64,000 nt of DNA. It comes from Jaltomata sinuosa (taxonomy: Eukaryota > Streptophyta > Magnoliopsida > Solanales > Solanaceae). Of the stretch, positions 55,564-64,000 are shown piece by piece. The stretch's first letter is position 1; every line of letters starts with the position of its first letter. The stretch spans positions 186,001 through 250,000 of the forward strand of contig QJPP01007250.1 of the NCBI GenBank assembly GCA_003996215.1. Direction: 5' to 3'. The notes under the pieces were generated by a model. It had not been told where the DNA came from. It searched no databases and worked only from the letters and a program-made list of their open reading frames with translations. Position numbers and translations under genes: made by a program.

Positions 55564-55572
55564 TGGCCCGCG

Positions 55573-56712
55573 ATGACTATTCCAGAAACTCAATCTAAAT
55601 CCATGGAGGAATTCGTGAAGAAATTAGACTCCCAGCTTTAAGGTCACATAGAGGAATCCAGCAAGAAATTCGAGTCCCACGGTTCGAAGTTGGATGATTT
55701 GGGAAGAAAGATGGACGTTCTGATGGGAGACTTCTTCCACAACAGGATGGCATTTTGGGAAGTGTCCCAAGGGATGGGAACCAGCTGGAAGGCTCATGCA
55801 GTAGACCAAGGGGGGTTGAGCAGAATTACAATGGTGGGGACGACCCCAAAACAATGTTCATCATCCTAGGGTGGAATTTCCCTTCTTTGAAGGTGCTGAT
55901 CCCTGCACCTGGTTGAGGAAGAGCGAAAGGTATTTTCCCTATCATCACATCACAGACCCTGGGCAAAAACTGGAGATTGTAGTCCTTCATCTTCAAGGGA
56001 AAGCAGAGTCGTGGTACTTTTCCTATCACATGAGTAAGGGCATTGTTAGATGGCAAGACTTTACTGACGAAATATGTAAAAGATTCGAGGGAGCCAACAA
56101 TAGCAAAATCAATCTGGTCGGCGAGTTTAAGAAGATAGAACAGAAAGGCACTGTTGATGAATACTTGGAGAAGTTTGAGGACCTCAAGACGTGGGTTTTG
56201 ATAAGAACCCCCACCCTCCCCGAAGAATTTTTCATGGAATTCTTTATAGAAGGACTAAAGGAAGACATAAAATACACAGTTAAGATGTTGAACCCATATT
56301 CAATGAGTCAAACAGTAGACAAAGCCAGACATCAAGAGAGGCTGTTGCAGGTTCAACAAAGGAAGGAAAGGAGCCAACCAAATAGAAGTACGAATGGAGG
56401 AGGAGGTCAAGGTGGGTATACAGCAGGAAAAGGAACCAGCAGTTCTATGGGAAACCACACCAATAAGTTGTTTGAGAAGAGAAGAGCACAAGGACTATGC
56501 TACAAATGTGGGAGAATTATTATGTTGGTCACCAATGTAAACAGAAGCAACTGAATGCTATGACTGCTGCAGAAGAACTAACAGAGATGGAACCCATAGA
56601 CAACCCTGAAGTAAATGAGGAGCCTCTGGAAGAGGTGCTAGAGGAGGAGGTGGTGCAAGAGTCCATTAGCCTCAATGCCCTGTCTGGGACAGAAGTAAGC
56701 AAAAAGAAATAA
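55573..56712 (+). pseudogene. gag of element L
   Basis: ATG 55573 (M-T-I-P-E-T-Q) opens a coiled-coil-like leader stopped by TAA at 55639. After a frame change near 55860 the gag core is intact (F-F-E-G-A-D-P-C-T-W-L-R-K, L-Q-G-K-A-E-S-W-Y, F-K-K-I-E-Q-K-G-T-V-D-E-Y, F-F-I-E-G-L-K). A Gly-rich basic patch follows, then the zinc knuckle start C-Y-K-C-G (about 56500-56514). The knuckle is split by a frameshift, its second half (Y-Y-V-G-H-Q-C) lying in the next frame. The last part is acidic (E-E runs). Confidence 0.88.
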
Positions 56713-57341
56713 GGTTACTATACTGTTAGATTTAGGGAGTACACACAGTTTCTTGGACATGGACACAACCAAGAAGATAGGATGTGGGGTCTGTGTAGCT
56801 TCTCCTATGAGGGTAACAATAGAAATGGTACCCATATTATGAGCAGGCATTCTTGTCCTAATTTCAAATGGAGGATACAAAGGGTGGAGTTCATAGACTC
56901 AATCAGAATTGTCAGACTAGGGGAAATGACATGATACTTGGTGGAGATTGAATGAAAGAACATAATCCAGTACTTCTAGACTTTGTGGAGTACAAGGTAG
57001 AGGTGACTCACAAGAGTAAGAGGGTGGAGCTAAGGGGTATCTACAACCAAGCAGAACTTAAAAGCATGTCTGCAAGTGGGGTTAAGCAGTTACTCAAAAA
57101 AGGACAGGCCATTTGGGCACACTTGTTCACAGTCACAGCTACCGATTTAGGACAGGAAGAAATCATACCAGAGGAAATCCAAGGAGTGCTGCAGGAATTT
57201 CTAGATGTTTTTGCTGAACCCAAGGCACTGCCACCCAACAGGAGCCATGACCATTACATTCCCCTGAAAAGTGATGCATCTCCAGTCAATATTAGACCAT
57301 ACAGGTACAATTATTTCCAAAAGAATGAGATTGAAAAGTAG
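56713..57341 (+). pseudogene. aspartic protease and linker of element L
   Basis: A D-L-G-S-T-H-S-F active site is encoded near 56728-56750. The rest of the protease is in broken frames to about 56950, and the open part 56952-57341 is the linker entering RT (L-D-V-F-A-E-P-K-A-L-P-P, then I-R-P-Y-R-Y). It ends at an in-frame TAG at 57339. Confidence 0.8.
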
Positions 57342-58115
57342 GTGTCTGACATGCTCAATAGTGGCACAATGCAACCTAGTCACTCCCCTTTTTCTTCCCC
57401 AGTACTACTAGTAAAGAAAAAAGATGGGAGTTGGAGGTTCTGCATTGATTACAGGGAGCTTAACAAGTTGACTGTTAAGGATAAATTCCCTATTCCATTG
57501 GTGGAGGATCTTATGGATGAATTGTATGGGTCTAATATCTTTTCAAAGATTGACCTAAGGGAAGGTTATCATCAGATCAGGATGAGGGCAGAGGACATTC
57601 ACAAGACAGGGTTTGTTACCCACCTAGGGCATTATGAGTTTAGAGTCATGCCATTTGGGCTCACAAATGCCCCTGCCACCTTTCAAAGTCTTATGAATCA
57701 TGTATTCAGGGAGCATTTAAGAAAGTTTGTGCTAATATTCTTTGATGACATTTTGGTATACAGTACCTCCCTGTTGGAACATACAGATCACCTTAGGAAG
57801 GTCTTGTCCTTATTGAGGAGTGATCAACTTTTTGCTAAGTTGTCTAAGTGCTCTTTTGGCAACCCCAAGTGGAGTACTTGGGACATATCATTACTGGCCT
57901 GGGAGTGTCCACAGATCCAGCCAAGATTAAAGCCATGGTGAATTGGCCTAAATCGAAGTCCATCAAGGCTCTGAGGGGTTTCCTAGGCTTGACAGGATAC
58001 TACAGAAGGTTTGTTCAATCTTATGGTGTCATTAGCAGGCCATTGACTAATATGCTCAAGAGGAATGCATTTCAATGGGGAGAGGAGGCTGAGTTGCCTT
58101 CACCAGACTCAAGGA
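57342..58115 (+). pseudogene. reverse transcriptase of element L
   Basis: Blocks in order: S-P-V-L-L-V-K-K-K-D-G-S-W-R-F-C-I-D-Y-R (57400-57460), F-S-K-I-D-L-R-E-G-Y-H-Q, M-P-F-G-L-T-N-A-P-A-T-F and the catalytic F-F-D-D-I-L (57740-57757). A frameshift near 57870 moves the connection domain into the frame 57848-58123 (H-I-I-T-G-L-G-V, G-L-T-G-Y-Y-R-R-F-V). A second shift near 58090 leads into RNase H. Confidence 0.9.
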
Positions 58116-58550
58116 AGCTATGACTACAGCACCAGTGTTGGCACTGGCAGACTTCACCAGACCCTTTATTGTGGAAACAGATGCATGCTCTAAAGGGATT
58201 GGAGCAGTTTTGATGCAAGGAGGGAGACAATTAGCTTACTTTAGCAAAGCTTTGGGACCTAGAAACTTGGGTCTATCTACTTATGAGAAGGAGTACATGG
58301 CTGTACTAGCAGCTGCAGATAGATGGAAACACTATTTACAAGGTGGACACTTTATCATCAGGACAGATCATCAGAGTTTGAAGTACCTCTTGGAACAAAG
58401 AGTGACCACTACCCTGTAACAGAAAGGACTGACCAAGTTAATGGGTTTGGACTATGAGGTCCAGTATAAAAAGGGAACTAAAAACAAGGAAGCTGATGCC
58501 CTATCTAGAAGGTTGGAAGAAGAAGGAGCTGAGCTACAAGCCATTTCTGC
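58116..58550 (+). pseudogene. RNase H of element L
   Basis: F-I-V-E-T-D-A-C-S-K-G-I-G-A-V-L has the first catalytic Asp, Y-E-K-E-Y-M-A the Glu, and I-I-R-T-D-H-Q-S-L the next Asp. A TAA at 58417 interrupts the frame before G-L-D-Y-E-V-Q-Y and D-A-L-S-R (58441-58515). Confidence 0.88.
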
Positions 58551-59480
58551 TGTTGAACCAACCTGGATGCTGGAGATCAGTGCCAGCTATGAGCATGACC
58601 CCCTAGCTCAACACATAATTATTGAACTAATTACAGATCCCACAGGAAAGGCTGACTATACACTGTACCAAGGGGTTATCAGATATAAGAGGAAGGTGTT
58701 TGTGGGCAGAGGTACTACCTTAAGGAGGAGGATTTTTGAGGTCTTACATCAGTCTCCTCTTGGGGGTCACTCAGGTCAACAGGGCACATACAAGAGGGTG
58801 CAGATGGTCTTCTATTGGCCCAATATGAAGGCTGACCTTATCAGATGGGTCTCTGAGTGTGACCTATGCCAAAGGGTCAAAACAGAGAATATCCAGTATC
58901 CAGGACTACTGCAACCCTTACCCATACCAGAGACTCCTTGGTAAGACATTGCCATGGACTTTATTGAAGGACTACCATCATCAGGCCATAAGAATACCAT
59001 CCTAGTTGTGGTGGATAGGTTAACCAAATATGGGCACTTCTTAGGGCTTAAGCACCCTTACAATGCCCAGGATGTGGATGACATATTCCTAAAGGAGATA
59101 TATAGGTTACATGGGTTACCAAAGACTATTGTTTTAGACAGGGACACCATTTTCACTAGTCAGTTTTGGCAGCATTTATTCAAGTCTATGGGTACTAAGT
59201 TGAATTTGTCTACAGCTTACCATCCCCAGTCTGATGGCCAGACTGAACGACTCAATTGATGTTTGTAAACCTACTTGAGAGCCATAGCCTTTGCCAACCC
59301 CAAACAGTGGCCTAAGTGGCTTCCTTTAGCCGAATGGTGGTACAACACCAACCATCACAGCGCACTTAAGTCTACCCCATTTGAGGCTTTATATGGATTT
59401 GCCCCTCCTCAGGTTCCCTTAGGATCCTTACCCCACTCCACTCAGACCTAAGTTGGCCTTTGCCTAGCCTAGAGACAACA
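58551..59480 (+). pseudogene. integrase (zinc finger and core) of element L
   Basis: The H-H-C-C finger lies at about 58750-58880 (H-Q-S-P-L-G-G-H ... C-D-L-C-Q). The core has M-D-F-I-E-G-L-P (58954), V-L-D-R-D-T-I-F-T-S (59133), then S-D-G-Q-T-E-R (59230) with the third acidic residue. Stops occur at 58942 (TAA) and 59257 (TGA), and the segment 59260-59460 (H-S-A-L-K-S-T-P-F-E-A-L-Y-G) reads in frame after the latter. Confidence 0.88.
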
Positions 59481-59481
59481 C

Positions 59482-60000
59482 ATGCTCCAGGCACTCAGAG
59501 AGAATCTTCATCAAGCTCAAGCTCGCATGCAGTTCTTTGCAGACAAGAACCGCACAGACAGGGAATTGAAGGAAGGGGATTGGGTTTACTTAAAACTCCA
59601 GCCTTATCGTCAGGCTTCAGTTACAATACGAAGAAATTTGAAGTTGAGTGCGAAATTCTATGGGCCTTATAAGGTTCTCCAGCGCATAGGAACAATGGCT
59701 TATCGGCTTGAGCTTCCACCGGGGTATCACATCCACCCGGTGTTCCACATCTCCCAGCTCAAGAAACGTGTCGGTCCTGCTATCACAGCTCAGCAACAGC
59801 CTCCAGCTTGTGACACTGATGGCCATGTCCTTGCTCAACCTGTGGCCATCCTACAACGCCGTATTGAGCATGTCAATAACGCCGCCACCGTCAAGATCCT
59901 GGTCCAGTGGTCGAACTTGGGACCCGAGGAAGCTACATGGGAGGACTGGGGGTACGTGAAATGTCAATTTTCGGAGTTCATTGATCAACAACGACCTTGA
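59482..60000 (+). pseudogene. integrase C-terminus with chromodomain, element L
   Basis: This 172-codon open frame has the integrase tail (F-A-D-K-N-R-T-D-R-E-L-K-E-G-D-W-V, K-L-S-A-K-F-Y-G-P-Y, H-P-V-F-H-I-S-Q-L-K). A chromodomain lies at about residues 120-165 (V-K-I-L-V-Q-W, L-G-P-E-E-A-T-W-E-D), which in this clade is thought to guide insertion toward modified histones. The segment itself is intact; its TGA stop (59998-60000) lies 30 bases before the 3' LTR. Confidence 0.88.
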
Positions 60001-60029
60001 GGACAAGGTCAATTTGATCGGAGGGGTAG

Positions 60030-60570
60030 TGTAATGAATAGGAGAAAAGAGTGGCGATTAGGATTGAAAATGAATTTTTGGGGAAAGTAGCTACGAAGCG
60101 GTATACTCAAATTAGAAAGGGGACAAGGAGCAGTGGATTACATGTGGAGGAAAGTAGACCAGGGAAACGGCACACGGGAGGCACGTGAGCGCTTATATCA
60201 ATGGCAGAGATTCGTTACAGCGGGCATAATCAGACGGTCCTAGTTAGCCTAGCAGTTACGAAAGTTGTTATATCAAGCCCAACTGAAAGGGGGGGAACTA
60301 ACGAATTTCCGGTAAAAACTTATTCCTCTCAAATATCTTCTCTCTACTTCCTTTACCTTCTTCTTTCTCTCTTCTCTTCTTAACCTCAATTTTCCTTATC
60401 AATTACAGGTATTCCGCCATTAAAGCATTCTCAAGCTTCCGCCATTAGAAGACTACTTCTAGCTCAGTTAGTTGTGATAGTTAGTCATTACTTGTAACCG
60501 ATTTCCCAATTTCCCAATTATCAATAAAATCCCCAATTCTTTTACATTGAATTGACCTAAGAACATTATA
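60030..60570 (+). repeat. 3' LTR of element L
   Basis: Starts TGTAATGAATAGG and ends ACATTATA (the CA end mutated to TA). It carries an 8-base TTTCCCAA duplication near 60505 absent from the 5' LTR. A likely polypurine tract, GGAGGGGTAG, ends just before it. Confidence 0.93.
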
Positions 60571-60765
60571 TATATGTAGTTATGTTTGTATTTGTGGCAT
60601 TATGCAGAATTTTTGATCATATGATCGTGCTCAACAAGGATAAAGATAGCATTGGAGCAGCAAAACGTCTCGTGTTACTCAAACATAGAAGAATGTGCAT
60701 CCTGAGTAATTGATCGAGTCTATCTTTCTGCAAACAATTGCGCAAGACCAAGTTACCAGACATCC

Positions 60766-61617
60766 ATGGGGACTGTTGCTGATTCTGCTAACCAGGTTGA
60801 TTTCTTTACAACTAAATGTGTTTCATATATCTAAAGAATATTCTTATTACCTTGATTTATGGTGTCCACTCCTATTATGAATGAGTTCTCATTTTCATAT
60901 GATCTAAGCATCTGGAATCTAAACAAAAGTGAAATGCTTTCTACACAAGACGATATTATTAGATGGATGCTTGACCTTTAAGCTATCATTAACTTTTCTA
61001 TTGTCAATCTGAATTCAAAAAAAGTTCTATTACAACTAAAAAAGCCTGTGGATTTTTTTTTGAGATTTAAAGACTTTAAATAGTGGAGTTGCGGTGCCCA
61101 GTTCTGCTGTCTTACAACAGATGGGGCCTACAACAATTGCTTTGTGAATTCAGATACCGATTTTCTAGATTTGCAGCATGCATGTACCAACAGCAACACA
61201 GAGAGAGCGGAAATAAGGGTTTCCAAGAACTTGAGTAGTTCTTGAGGTCCCAAGATAAATAATTTCTTCTCCTTTCTCAACTTGGGTGCATGACACAAAA
61301 TCATTTTTATTTATATAAATGTGTCTTGTAGCACCAGAGTTTATCACCCAGTTTCTCACATTGGCCTCAATATTTATATCTGAAATGACCGCAATAATTA
61401 TGTCATCTGTTTCAGCCACTCCTATTTTCCTCCCTGAAGTTCTAAATTTGTATAAAGTTCTCATATAGTTCTATGAATTCTTCTCGCTAGGCATCAACTC
61501 TGTTATCATAAAAACATTATTGCAGGGATGGTCCTTAGTTTGGTATTTGTAATGATGTATTGCAGGGAGCAGGAAGCCTGCCAATCAACAAGAAGGTCAC
61601 TGTTATTTTTGTTCTAG
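60766..61617 (+). pseudogene. captured UMP-CMP kinase-like exon fragments (Helitron unit 6)
   Basis: Exon 1 (60766-60795) encodes M-G-T-V-A-D-S-A-N-Q and is followed by a GT donor. Exon 2 (61566-61617), after TATTGCAG, encodes G-A-G-S-L-P-I-N-K-K-V-T-V-I-F-V-L-G and ends at a CTAG/GTGAGT donor. Together they resemble the N-terminus of plant UMP-CMP kinase, where T-V-x-F-V-L-G leads into the P-loop G-G-P-G-x-G-K. The P-loop itself and the rest are missing, so no enzyme is made. The 770-base intron contains an inverted copia fragment. The family call rests on a short match. Confidence 0.55.
61165..61464 (-). pseudogene. copia protease fragment inside the captured intron
   Basis: The minus-strand frame has W-V-I-N-S-G-A-T-R-H-I, the copia protease active site with Asp changed to Asn, then N-K-N-D-F, Y-L-G-T-S-R-T and V-L-G-N. 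No other copia domain or LTR is adjacent, so it is an isolated fragment in opposite orientation to the gene pieces. Confidence 0.75.
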
Positions 61618-62833
61618 GTGAGTTTTTCAATATCAACATCACATGATCTTGTGGCATTCTCGATACGGCATCTCATAGGCAAAGTATTTTGGTCCTATAT
61701 AATACACCATAAGTCTATAGCTCCTTTGGTTCAAACTGCCACAACCCATTTATTGTATTAATACACGATTGATTGTATGACCATTAGGATCCTTTTGGCA
61801 TTTACATTCAGTTTTGATCAAAATGAAACAGGAAGCTATATTGAAGGATGATTCTAAAAGCCAGATTAGATTGACTGGTTGGGACAATTAAGCGTCTTGA
61901 ACACATGATAAAGTATAACAATTAGACATTCTTACTCAAAGTGTATCACCTCCTTTAATTATACTTTAATTATACGCATTAGCTTTAATAAGTCGTATAA
62001 CCTTAGGCATGTTTCAAAATGTGACATATTTTATGTGGTTAACTTAACTGTTTAATAGACGCTTGAGAATACACAAAACAAAAAATCAAGTGTCTAATAG
62101 AAATATTTTATCATGTGTTACAAATATTATATAACTAATGCAACTAAATCCATCATATTTACGCGGAAAATATAATTTAAAAATTTAGGAATCCTACCAT
62201 ATATGGTAAAAAATCTAAGAATTTCTCTCATCAATAAGTACGTATATATTTTTTTTATTCTTAAGTTGATGGAGTTTTTTCTAGAGAACAAAAGGCCATG
62301 AACTATTTTATTAATTATTATTTAAATAAAAGGAAAATCAATAGTATAGGTCTTCCTTTTTTACTACATGCCTTATATGCTCTTTTTAGGCGACAAAATT
62401 CTACAAAGCAATTAAGAAAAGGAAATAAAACGTGTCAAAAAATAAGAAGATAAAACTCTTATTTGTATGAGTTTAGTTTATTTAATTTTAATAAATAATT
62501 TATGAAAAAAAAAAATATTGAGTCATAAAATATATAGTAAGACAAAAATATATGGTAAGAGATATTAGGAGAATTTATAATTAAGGAGTCCTAAAATATA
62601 TGATAAAATAAAAATATAATTTAAAAATTTAGATGTCCTAGAAAATATGATAAGAGAAAAAAATATGGTAAAAATTCGAAGATTTTCTCTCATCAATATG
62701 TATCTATATATATATATATAAAAGTAAGCTTTCTGTAAAAATATAAGAGAGAATAAGAAAGAGAGAGGGACTTATATATATAAGAGAAAATAAGAAAGAG
62801 AGAATATAAGAGAGAATAAGAAAGAGAGAGGGA

Positions 62834-62901
<68 letters not shown>

Positions 62902-62980
62902 AAGTCGTCTACTCATTGATTTGAATATAATGAATTTGTTCTATTTATACGTGCAACTTTTTTTATTTAATGTTAAACAC
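61618..62980. other. AT-rich interior of Helitron unit 6 with direct repeats
   Basis: No ORF. A block of about 100 bases is repeated at about 62165-62255 and 62612-62720 (ATATAATTTAAAAATTTAG ... TTTCTCTCATCAATA). Near 62735-62840 a purine-rich phrase (AATAAGAAAGAGAGAGGGAC) recurs, followed by a (TA)n tract of about 70 bases (62837-62899). Confidence 0.55.
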
Positions 62981-63007
62981 ACGTGCAACGCACGTACACT
63001 AAACTAG

Positions 63008-64000
63008 TTTATCTTCTATACTATATTAAAAGTGTGAAGGGCCTTATAATGTGATTTGAACTTTTTGCTCTTTACTAAAAGTCTCTGCTTTAGACAAAAT
63101 CATCTTTTTACTATTTTTCTAATATTTTTTTAATATTTAATATTCATTTAAATTTAGTCATTAAACCTTTCCTTGTTTGAATTATATACCTTAAATTTAG
63201 TACTTTAAAATCAATTAAAATATTACCTTAACTAAATGTTTAAAAAAGTCAATTAATAGAACGTTAGTATTTAATACTTCAAATTTGTTAGTTTTTTGGT
63301 AAACTAATATATATTTCTTTTTGAAAATAAAAATAAAAAATTGCTATAGCTTTTGGTTAATTTTATTTAATAAAATTAGTTTTATATCCCCCCCCCCCTT
63401 CTGTACGTAAAAAAAAAACTAAAAAGACTTTAAAAACTCATTTGTTTACTAATAATAATTTGTTTTATAAATATTTTTTATGTTATAAATATATTTATTG
63501 TATTATAGTGAATGTTTACTTTATTTCTTTGGAGAAAAGATAGGAATTCTAATTTTGAGAACAAGTTAATTTTTTTCTATAAATAAAGGGGTTTCCTTCA
63601 TTGTAATTCATCTTTCAAGAGAAATAAGAACTCATCTCCCTCTCTACTATATTCTTCTTTCTTCTTAGTTTATTATTTTATAATATTTTATTAATTTTTA
63701 ATATTCTCATTCGTTCTGTTGAATATTGCTAATGCTTCTTTAGATACATATGGAGTCATACGTGTTCGGGTTCATAAGGTTCGTAGAGTTTGATTTTTTT
63801 TAATCTTTTGTTCTTTGTTAGTATGATCTAAGAAGTGATTTTTATTCTATGAGAAATTCTTGTATATTATTTGTATAAATTTTGTTTACAAAGTATTGGA
63901 TATAAGATTATCGGATGTTTTGTATATATGCAGTAGGAGACTAATGAAAATTGAAGAAGACCATAAAATATGATTAAAGTGCATGTACTTATTTGTTCAT
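63008..64000 (+). mobile_element. Helitron unit 7, 5' part
   Basis: It follows the CTAG of unit 6 after a short TTTATCT lead-in. The family start TCTATACTATATTAAAAG is at 63015, then AAGGGCCTTATAATGTGATT and TTTTTGCTCTTTACTAAAAG. The interior has a poly(C) run (63390-63399) and a leader-like segment near 63590-63660 (AAATAAAGGGG, CTCATCTCCCTCTCTAC). The 3' end lies beyond the window. Confidence 0.75.

Larger units (their letters stand above)
54991..60570 (+). mobile_element. complete Reina-like chromovirus L (Ty3/gypsy)
   Basis: A 5.58 kb element with LTRs of 533 and 541 bases, a TGGTATCAGAGC primer site (initiator tRNA-Met type), gag with zinc knuckle, protease, RT, RNase H, integrase and a C-terminal chromodomain, the compact layout of Reina. 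It interrupts Helitron unit 6. I count about 15 substitutions and one 8-base insertion between the LTRs, so it is the youngest LTR element in the window. Stops and frameshifts in pol still make it non-autonomous now. Confidence 0.9.
53759..63007 (+). mobile_element. Helitron unit 6, interrupted by Reina element L
   Basis: It starts after the CTAG of unit 5 with a diverged core (TTATATTTAAAGTGCGAAAG). It ends with hairpin ACGTGC-AAC-GCACGT (62981-62995) and CTAG (63004-63007). Without the 5.6 kb gypsy insertion the unit is about 3.66 kb. It carries a kinase exon fragment, UMP-CMP kinase-like exon fragments, a copia protease fragment, the shared acceptor-like cassette (about 54327-54450) and a 24-bp triplet repeat (TATATCAAATGTGCCGACTT, about 53975-54045). 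Confidence 0.78.

Noticed and set aside
1..64000. integrated plant pararetrovirus or other virus
   Set aside because: All RT-containing regions have LTRs, copia/gypsy/LINE domain order or target duplications; no movement or coat protein was seen.

Overview
This is a nuclear plant DNA window: spliced gene structure, plant LTR-retrotransposon clades, LINE, SINE, MITEs and Helitrons, and almost no intact genes. Several repeats (the tRNA-derived SINE, the MITE termini, the Tekay, copia and Reina elements, the Helitron ends) look like families I associate with Solanaceae. The best guess is a Solanum-type genome, in repeat-rich, gene-poor chromatin. That assignment is inference; no single-copy marker fixes the species.

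Layout. 1-13332: a decayed Tekay-like Ty3/gypsy element (A) whose reverse transcriptase is split by a second LTR element (B, 1263-8979). B has 1.7 kb LTRs, an Athila-type primer site and only gag plus protease. 13333-18936: a minus-strand Ty1/copia element (C) with LTRs carrying hairpin-forming 36-bp tandem repeats. 19229-23194: a candidate Mutator-like element holding a SINE, microsatellites, a 51-base hairpin and a three-unit higher-order tandem repeat. 23694-26877: the only apparently complete host gene, a three-exon LURP-one-related (LOR) gene with a Stowaway MITE in intron 1 and a hAT-type MITE in intron 2. 27880-36207: a remnant of a B-related element, then a second Tekay-like gypsy element (G) interrupted by an inverted LTR-like fragment. 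36208-36623: a minus-strand receptor-like cytoplasmic kinase fragment. 37024-39691: a transposon-associated ORF with two stops, plus the 3' LTR of a SIRE-like copia element. 39748-46802: a complete-length but inactivated LINE flanked by a perfect 17-bp target duplication.

47131 to the end is the most interesting part: seven head-to-tail Helitron-like units. Six successive junctions consist of a small covarying hairpin, then CTAG or CTAA, then directly the start of the next unit. The units have different interiors. One carries an RTE-LINE fragment. Unit 6 carries exon fragments of a receptor-like cytoplasmic kinase and of a probable UMP-CMP kinase, and was later invaded by a complete Reina-like chromovirus (54991-60570). 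Three units share a splice-acceptor-like cassette. No Rep/helicase ORF is visible, so the array is non-autonomous.

Apart from the LOR gene, every coding region I can recognise is broken by stops or frameshifts. All assignments come from reading sequence and translations by eye; no database search was run.
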